64,000 nt of DNA. It comes from Mayamaea pseudoterrestris (Eukaryota; Bacillariophyta; Bacillariophyceae; Sellaphorales; Sellaphoraceae). Under the pieces are notes generated by a model. It searched no databases. It had not been told where the DNA came from and saw only the letters and a program-made list of their open reading frames with translations. The translations under genes were made by a program, and so were the position numbers. Shown here piece by piece: positions 58,081 to 64,000 of the stretch (position 1 is its first letter; each line of letters starts with the position of its first letter). The stretch covers positions 1-64,000 of the forward strand of contig BROI01000007.1 in NCBI GenBank assembly GCA_027923505.1, in the 5' to 3' direction.

Positions 58081-60117
58081 TTAATTGAAAGATGTGCTGA
58101 GAAGTTGTGTTCAGAATTTATGAGAAAAACATCTGCATTGAAAGATGTGCTGAGAAGATGTGCTGAAAAGATTTGCTGAGAAGATGTGCTGAGAAGATGT
58201 GCTGAAAAGATGTTGTTTGGAAATATATAATCTGTTCCGTTGCCGTCTTGGCAAAAACCAACTCGGATCTGTACGTTGCAGTCTGAAGATTTGCCGTTCA
58301 CTTTCACGCATGAGAAAAACATCTGCATTGAAAGATGTGCTGAGAAGATGTGCTGAGAAGATGTGCTGAGAAGATGTGCTGAGAAGATTTGCTGAGAAGA
58401 TTTGCTGAGAAGATGTGCTGAGAAGATGTTGTTTGGAAATCCTTAATCTGTTCCATTGCAGTCTTGGCAACAACCAACTTGGATCCGTACGTTGCAGTCT
58501 CAACAGTATTTATGGTCTTGGAACTGCAAAAAAACACCCGGGCTGCACCAGGGTGGAGCCGGAGGAGCTCTGGGACTTTGAAAGATGTGCTGAGAAGATG
58601 TGCTGAGAAGATTTGCTAGAAGATTTGCTGAGAAGATGTGCTGAGAAGATGTTGTTTGGAAATCCTTAATCTGTTCCGTTGCAGTCTTGGCAACAACCAA
58701 CTTGGATCCGTACATTGCAGTCTCAACAGTATTTATGGTCTTGGAACTGTAAAAAAACACCCGGGCTGCACCAGGGTGGAGCCGGAGGAGCTCTGGGACT
58801 TTGAAAGATGTGCTGAGAAGATGTGCGGAGAAGATGTGCTGAGAAGATGTGCTGAGAAGATGTGCTGAGAAGATTTGCTGAGAAGATGTGCTGAGAAGAT
58901 TTGCTGAGAAGATGTGCTGAGAAGATGTTGTTTAGAAATTTTTAATCTGTTCTGTTGCAGTCTTGGCAACAACCAACTTGGATCCGTATGTTGCAGTCTC
59001 AACAGTATTTATGGTCTTGGAACTGCAAAAAAACACCCGGGCTGCACCAGGGTGGAGCCGGAGGAGCTCTGGGACTTTGAAAGATGTGCTGAGAAGATGT
59101 GCTGAGAAGATTTGCTGAGAAGATTTGCTGAGAAGATGTGCTGAGAAGATGTGCTGAGAAGATGTTGTTTGGAAATCCTTAATCTGTTCCGTTGCAGTCT
59201 TGGCAACAACCAACTTGAATCCGTACGTTGCAGTCTCAACAGTATTTATGGTCTTGGAACTGCAAAAAAACACCCGGGCTGCACCAGGGTGGAGCCGGAG
59301 GAGCTCTGGGACTTTGAAAGATGTGCTGAGAAGATGTGCTGAGAACTGAGAAGATGTGCTGAGAAGATTTGCTGAGAAGATTTGCTGAGAAGATGTTGTT
59401 TGGAAATCCTTAATCTGTTTCGTTGCAGTCTTGGCAACAACCAACTTGGATTCGTACGTTGCAGTCTCAACAGTATTTATGGTCTTGGAACTGTAAAAAA
59501 CACCCGGGCTGCACCAGGGTGGAGCTGGAGGAGCTCTGGGACTTTGAAAGATGTGCTGAGAAGATGTGCTGAGAAGATGTGCTGAGAAGATGTGCTGAGA
59601 AGATGTGCTGAGAAGATGTGCTGAGAAGATGTGCTGAGAAGATGTGCTAAGAAGATTTGCTGAGAAGATGTGCTGAGAAGATTTGCTGAGAAGATGTGCT
59701 GAGAAGATGTGCTGAGAAGATGTTGTTTAGAAATTTTTAATCTGTTCTGTTGCAGTCTTGGCAACAATCAACTCGGATCCGTACGTTGCAGTCTCAACAG
59801 TATTTATGGTCCTGGAACTGCAAAAAACACCCAGGCTGCACCAGGGTGGAGCCGGAGGAGCTCTGGGACTTGGTGTTGAGCTCGAGGAGATTGGCTTGGG
59901 GAACCTGCAAATCCGTGCGGTTGTGGGCAGGCTGCCACAATTTGCTTGGAGCAGAGGACATCATAATATGAGGCAGTGGCATCAGCAAACAGGTCTTTTG
60001 GCAGGCACCGCTGCTCCACCATGAAGATTTGCCGTTCACTTTCACGCATGAGAAAAACATCTGCATTGAAAGATGTGCTGAGAAGATGTGCTGAGAAGAT
60101 GTGCTGAGAAGATGTTG
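58081..60117. repeat. Composite minisatellite: 15-bp repeat interleaved with antisense RNase H segments
   Basis: Runs of the 15-bp word agatgtgctgagaag (and the variant agatttgctgagaag) alternate with a ~153-bp segment starting ttgtttggaaatcc and ending gggactttga. That segment begins at 58213 (truncated), 58429, 58652, 58928, 59165, 59396 and 59723. On the minus strand it reads TVETATYGSKLVVAKTATEQ, the copia RNase H block with its catalytic Glu. The number of 15-mers between segments varies from about 4 to 12. Frames through the array stay open because 15 is a multiple of three, but it is not considered a gene. Confidence 0.9.
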
Positions 60118-60244
60118 TAAGACCTGAAAACCCCAAAGAATGGTCTTGTGTTGGTTCTCATCAATGATGCCTTCTCGCATGACCTTGTTGAGAAACTCAC
60201 GGTCTTCCTGTGACATGGGCAATGGATATGTAGTGAAGGCTGCT
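59871..60244. other. Unique insert and repeat edge
   Basis: 59871-60022 matches nothing else in the window. 60023-60085 repeats 58284-58345 (gaagatttgccgttcacttt and so on) before four more 15-mers. At 60118-60244 a minus-strand stretch reads TTYPLPMSQEDREFLNKVMR, protein-like but unassigned. Confidence 0.5.
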
Positions 60245-61320
60245 TGACGCATTATGAGTATGTCTGTGTCTTTGTGGTGATTTGGCGATGGCTATGAAGA
60301 CTCCTAAAGCCTTCATGGATGAGCTCAGGTCCAAGTACCACTACAAATTGAAAGGTGTTGGTCTGATTTTCCTACCATTTGAGTGCAGACTTCTTCCGCA
60401 ATCCTGATGGAATGCTGTGCATGGGCGCCAAGACTTATCTCGGCGGGCTGCTCAAGAACTATGAAATGATGTTTGGTAAGAAGGCCAAGCTGAGGATGTC
60501 ACCCATGGACAATTTTGACTATTCTGAGCTTGATATTGATGAGTTGGATGTGAAGGGTATTCGGATGTACCAGTCTGTGATTAAGACACTTCAGTGGGCA
60601 ATAAGCTTGTTTTGTTACAACTTTCACTATGGGTCATTTTTTAGTTGCACCGCGGTATGGCCATCTTTAGCGTTTGAAATGGATTGATGGCAACCTTGCT
60701 TGGTATCCGGATGCTGATAGTCATTTTGCTTTGGCATTCCTCTTCATGATGCACCTGAGCCAGTGGAGGGGGTATAGACTGTCTATGGAGACAGCGCTGA
60801 TGAGGAGCCATGGAACATGCCCATGCCAAGGGGCAAATTCATCCGTCTGACAACTTTGAAGACGCCAACCTGTATCATGAATATACTACAGGCCGCACTG
60901 CCATGGGTGTCCTGCATTTCTTGAACCAGGCTCTGGTTGAGTGGTTGTCCAAGAGACAGAACACGTTGAGACTGCCACGTATGGATCCAAGTTTGTCTCT
61001 GTCAAGACTGTGACAGAGCAGATTATGGATTTCTGGTACACTCTGTATGTGATGGGTGTTCCATTGGATGGACCTGCCTGGATGTTTGGAGACAATGAGA
61101 GCATTGTCACTTTGTCAACTATTTCTCACTCGTCACTTACCAAGCAACACCATGCACTTGCGTACCACAGGGTTCGCAAAGCAATTGCCTTTGGAGTGCT
61201 GCATTTCAAGCACCTCTCGGGCAAGCAGAACACGAGTGACGTGCTTACCAAGTTATTTCCCATGTGGTGTTTGGGCCATTAATTTGGCCAGTGCTTTTCT
61301 GGAGAGGTGAGACGGTGATA
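60245..61320 (+). pseudogene. Copia family 3: C-terminal RT and RNase H, decayed
   Basis: Starts abruptly at HYEYVCVFV, the strand leading to the RT active site. One base is missing so that the expected VDD reads gtggtgat (near 60275). It continues with DFFRNPDGMLCMGAKTYLGG, RMSPMDNFDYSELD and MYQSVIKTLQWAISL (60379-60660), then several frameshifts. RNase H at 60941-61260 has VETATYGSKFVSVKT, GPAWMFGDNESIVT and HSSLTKQHHALAYHRVRKAI, followed by NTSDVLTKLFP and the FWRGETV tail. About 50% similar to family 1 by eye. It is the plus-strand relative of the RNase H segment amplified in the adjacent minisatellite. Confidence 0.88.
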
Positions 61321-62132
61321 AAGGATGGAGTAGCACAAGCTTGGACTCTGGGGATGATGCAATGTAGGCAAATGGAGAGCCTGAATCTTATGCGACATGG
61401 TTTGTTATTCTACATCCCAAGGGTGATCCAGTTATTTAAATCTCACACTCGTCCTGTGTTGACCTCATGGTATGGAGGAGCTATGTCTTTTTCTTCTTGG
61501 ACAGTAGCCATGGTGTAGAATCAATGGAGTGGGAGAAATCACTGACCCGTACGAAGTAGGGTCCAGTGAGTATACATTTTCTCGCGTCTGTCAGTCAAGG
61601 TGTCTGTGCGACTACCGGTAAATTAATGAAACTCTAACGTACAGAACCTGTCGGAATGCTAAATGTCACATTGACGCATTACTTCAGATAACTATAAGGA
61701 CCGCACAAAGCTGTACAGTACCATAACATAGGAAATAGGTTACATCCATGTACTATTAATATTATTGACAGGCCCTAACCACAATAGCAGAGCTACCGTC
61801 ACCCACCAGTGCACTACATGCAGAGGTGCACATGTATCTACTCAGCCATATGATACGAGCCATTGGGAAAGGCACTACTACACTGCAAAAGGCAGAGCTA
61901 CAGTCAGGCCCCACACTACAAACCCCGCACTACAAGCAGTAAATGAAATTGGTCTCAGGTGTCTATGGAGATACCATCCAGCTTCGAATACGACCATGGA
62001 GACAAGCCCTGCACTCTAAATGGCAGAGCTACAGTCAGGCCCTATTGGTACTCTACAAGCAGCAGATCTACATCAAGATCCCAGGGAGCAACCATCCAGC
62101 TACCAATGCGATACAGTCAAGCCCAACACTAC
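61321..62132. repeat. Non-coding; decayed ~130-bp tandem repeat at 61770-62130
   Basis: From 61321 to 61765 nothing is recognised. After that the words gcagagctacagtcaggcc (61889 and 62020; a weaker match near 61775), ccatccagct (about 61975 and 62093) and acagtcaagccc (62113) recur at roughly 120-135 bp, indicating three or so decayed units. Confidence 0.5.
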
Positions 62133-62319
62133 AATGAACAAGAAATCCAACCTAGATGCCTCCGTTTACTACACAAAGACGCGATTGCAGAAAACTTGGG
62201 TAGCTATGTATAGCCGCCCAAGCCGCCGCCACTGAGCTAGCAGAGCTAGAGCAGAGGCTGGATCCGCGCCGAAAGGTGGGATCCCTTGCCAGCTGCTGCA
62301 GTTGCTGCTGCTGAACTCA
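62133..62319 (+). repeat. 187-bp direct repeat, left copy
   Basis: Starts aatgaacaagaaatccaacc and ends ctgaactca. In the plus frame it reads MNKKSNLDASVYYTKTRLQK and stops at SRRH. Repeated 428 bp downstream with about three differences. Confidence 0.85.
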
Positions 62320-62560
62320 GGGGTGGGCTAGGGTGGGTACTTTAATCTATCTTTCTTACAGTCCTTGAACGGGAGTTTCAAGGCAAGCAGACCAAAAAGA
62401 ATGAGGACAAGTTGCTTGCTTCCTTTTGGTGGGAAGGCGGGCTTCGCAATCCTTGGAGAGGACCCATGACCTCTGGTCTTGAAACGGAACGCCAATGAGT
62501 CATTGATGACGTCCTTGAGCCAATCAAATCGTCACTTTCTTCCGACACTCCAGAATCCCG
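62320..62560 (+). other. Coding scrap between direct repeats, with splice-acceptor-like site
   Basis: After a pyrimidine-rich run ending cttacag (near 62360) the plus frame reads LEREFQGKQTKKNEDKLLAS and FWWEGGLRNPWRGPM. A TGA stop follows near 62498, then VIDDVLEPIKSSLSSDTPES runs into the right repeat copy. It looks like a real protein relic of unknown family; the cttacag could be a 3' splice site. Confidence 0.35.
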
Positions 62561-62747
62561 AATGAACAAGAAATCCAACCTAGATGCCTTTGTTTACTAC
62601 ACAAAGACGCGATTGCAGAAAACTTGGGTAGCTATGTATAGCCGCCCAAGCCGCCGCCACTGAGCTAGCAGAGCTAGAGCAGAGGCTGGATCCGCGCCAA
62701 AAGGCGGGATCCCTTGCCAGCTGCTGCAGTTGCTGCTGCTGAACTCA
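62561..62747 (+). repeat. 187-bp direct repeat, right copy
   Basis: Same as 62133-62319 (tttgtttac for tccgtttac, caaaaggcgg for cgaaaggtgg). Its right end coincides with the stop codon of the minus-strand recombinase frame. Confidence 0.85.
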
Positions 62748-63965
62748 TGATGGGAATGCAAGGGAACCGCGTGAGGAGCAAACGCCCCAAGCTCTGCTGA
62801 TGCCGAAGGAGGAGGCGAGGCTGGTGTCCAAAACTGGAATGGTGTTGGTGACTGGCGGTGTAGGATTGTTGGTGTGGTTGTGATTGATGGTGTTTTCGGA
62901 GGGTTGAAAGCGAGTAGCGCTAATGGTGTTGAAGCTGGTGACAGTGAGCATCTTCTTAGAGACTCCGGTGGAGAATAGATCGACTTGCTTGCATATGTAT
63001 TCCACAAAGGCCTCACTGCGCCAGTGTCCTTGTAGTTGAATCATTGTAATAGGGACGCCTGACATGTACATTGCCATGGCGGCAGAGGCGCGGATGGAAT
63101 GGAGGCCGATCTTATCCACGGATTAACCAATGGACTCGGGATTGTTGGATCCAATAAAGTTGCGGAGAAACTCGAGAGCTAGCTTGGTGTGTAAGGCGGC
63201 GAGTTTGCCGGCCTCGTTCTCATAGTAATAGAAGAAATCATCGTCTTCACTCATGAGTCCTTTGGCAATGAGGCGGCGAGCTGAGTGGACGAGTTCTGCA
63301 GCTGCAACCACGGGACAGAAGCGAGGATCGCCAGAGCTGTGAGTCGTAACGCTACCATCCTTCACTTGATTCTTTTGCGCTCGAAAGACAAGAGACACAG
63401 AATTGGAAAGATGGAGCGAGGGTGAAGAGTGTGACACGAGCACCCCGTCTTTCCAGAACCGCGTGTCGCAGATGCGAATAGGGAGAGTCCGTCGTTCAAC
63501 TTTGTCTCCTTTATGGATTTGAAGGTATTCACAAGAGCGAAGACCATAGAACGTGGCCAGGGTGATGAGCAGTTGAAAGTGTGTGTAGCTGCGAAGGTTT
63601 GAATGTTCGGCCGCCAGCTTCATCAAAAGAGCCAGCGGGATCGCCTGCTGGTGAGCCGTTGTAGGATCCTCGTTGCGATAGCCACGAAACAAACGTGCTA
63701 GCACGGGGAGCGTCTCGCCTCGAGCATCATGGCGGGGATCGGGGTAGCCGGCGGACGAGGCCTTAGCCACACCTCCGACGGTGGAAGAGACAGATCTGGC
63801 GACCAGTGTAGATCCATTGCGTGCCTTTGAGTAGACTCCGATGCGGACGGACTGGACGAAGGCGACGAAGAGCAGTGCGCGGGTGCCTCGTGAGCAGTCG
63901 ACCATGAAGGGATCGCCTCCAAAACCAGCTCGCTCAGCGGATCATAGCCAACGCTCCCAAGCCAT
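62745..63965 (-). pseudogene. Tyrosine recombinase/integrase, two in-frame stops
   Basis: Minus-strand frame from ATG at 63965 (MAWERWL) to TGA at 62747-62745, about 405 codons, interrupted by TGA at 63944-63942 and TAA at 63125-63123. The N-terminal part has a SAM-like DNA-binding layout (RALLFVAFVQSVRIGVYS, GYPDPR, LFRGYRNEDPTTAHQQAIPL). The catalytic part has GLRSCEYLQI (first Arg), KNQVKDG (beta-hairpin Lys), then after the TAA HSIR, LQGHW and EYICKQV, that is R...K...H-x-x-R...H/W...Y. All catalytic positions are present. The Ser/Thr/Pro-rich tail after YICKQV has no domain. Such recombinases occur in Crypton and DIRS-like elements and as stand-alone genes in algae; which one is not decidable here. 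The 5' end may lie beyond the window. Confidence 0.8.
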
Positions 63966-64000
63966 GTCTTCTCGAACATGAGTGGCTCGGGTGATGCCAA

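Noticed and set aside
58081-60117. CRISPR-like regular repeat with spacers
   Set aside because: The 15-bp repeats are contiguous, the intervening pieces are homologous to each other and to RNase H, and the setting is eukaryotic.

Overview
This is repeat-dominated eukaryotic nuclear DNA with no gene that can be assigned to the host. Ty1/copia elements with a single gag-pol frame, a Ty3/gypsy pol fragment and an algal-type tyrosine recombinase pseudogene suggest a stramenopile, most likely a diatom. That taxonomic call is an inference. GC-rich, open retrotransposon frames sit next to tandem repeats, as expected for heterochromatin such as a (peri)centromere or subtelomere.

Layout. 1-660: decayed copia pol fragment (minus strand) running off the left edge. 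661-3732: no recognisable gene. 3733-25102: a satellite block with at least three families. Sat-A has a period of about 181 bp and forms the 11.9-kb main array plus smaller arrays; one variant is organised as a 532-bp trimeric higher-order repeat. Sat-B has a period of about 350 bp and is built from two diverged ~175-bp halves. Sat-C has a period of about 353 bp. A copia RNase H scrap (15.65 kb) and a duplicated unknown retroelement segment (16.9 and 18.4 kb) interrupt the block.

25103-44321: copia family 1. Two apparently identical 5,938-bp minus-strand units (3'-truncated element plus 5' LTR) lie in tandem. They are followed by a 295-bp gypsy reverse-transcriptase fragment and then a full plus-strand element (Element 1) with an intact 1,930-codon gag-pol. 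The second unit and Element 1 form an inverted repeat with arms of about 5.94 kb.

44322-57990: a decayed copia family 2 copy carrying two nested insertions. One is a second full-length family-1 element (Element 2, 46003-52580, target duplication AACTT) and the other is a family-2 internal-deletion derivative (53911-56208) in which gag is fused to the RNase H C-terminus.

57991-60117: a 15-bp minisatellite interleaved with seven antisense copies of a copia RNase H segment. 60245-61320: decayed copia family 3 RT/RNase H. 61321-62760: small repeats and coding scraps. 62745-63965: tyrosine recombinase pseudogene (minus).

The apparently functional elements are Element 1 and, apart from two small gag deletions, Element 2. 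Both encode Gag, aspartic protease, DDE integrase, a chromodomain-like segment, RT and RNase H. Their leader sequence suggests priming by the anticodon arm of a tRNA-Asn. Several structures (an exact 950-bp out-of-register duplication, the exact 5,938-bp duplication, deletion-rich noise inside the satellite array and the first truncated unit) may be long-read assembly artefacts and need read-level checking.
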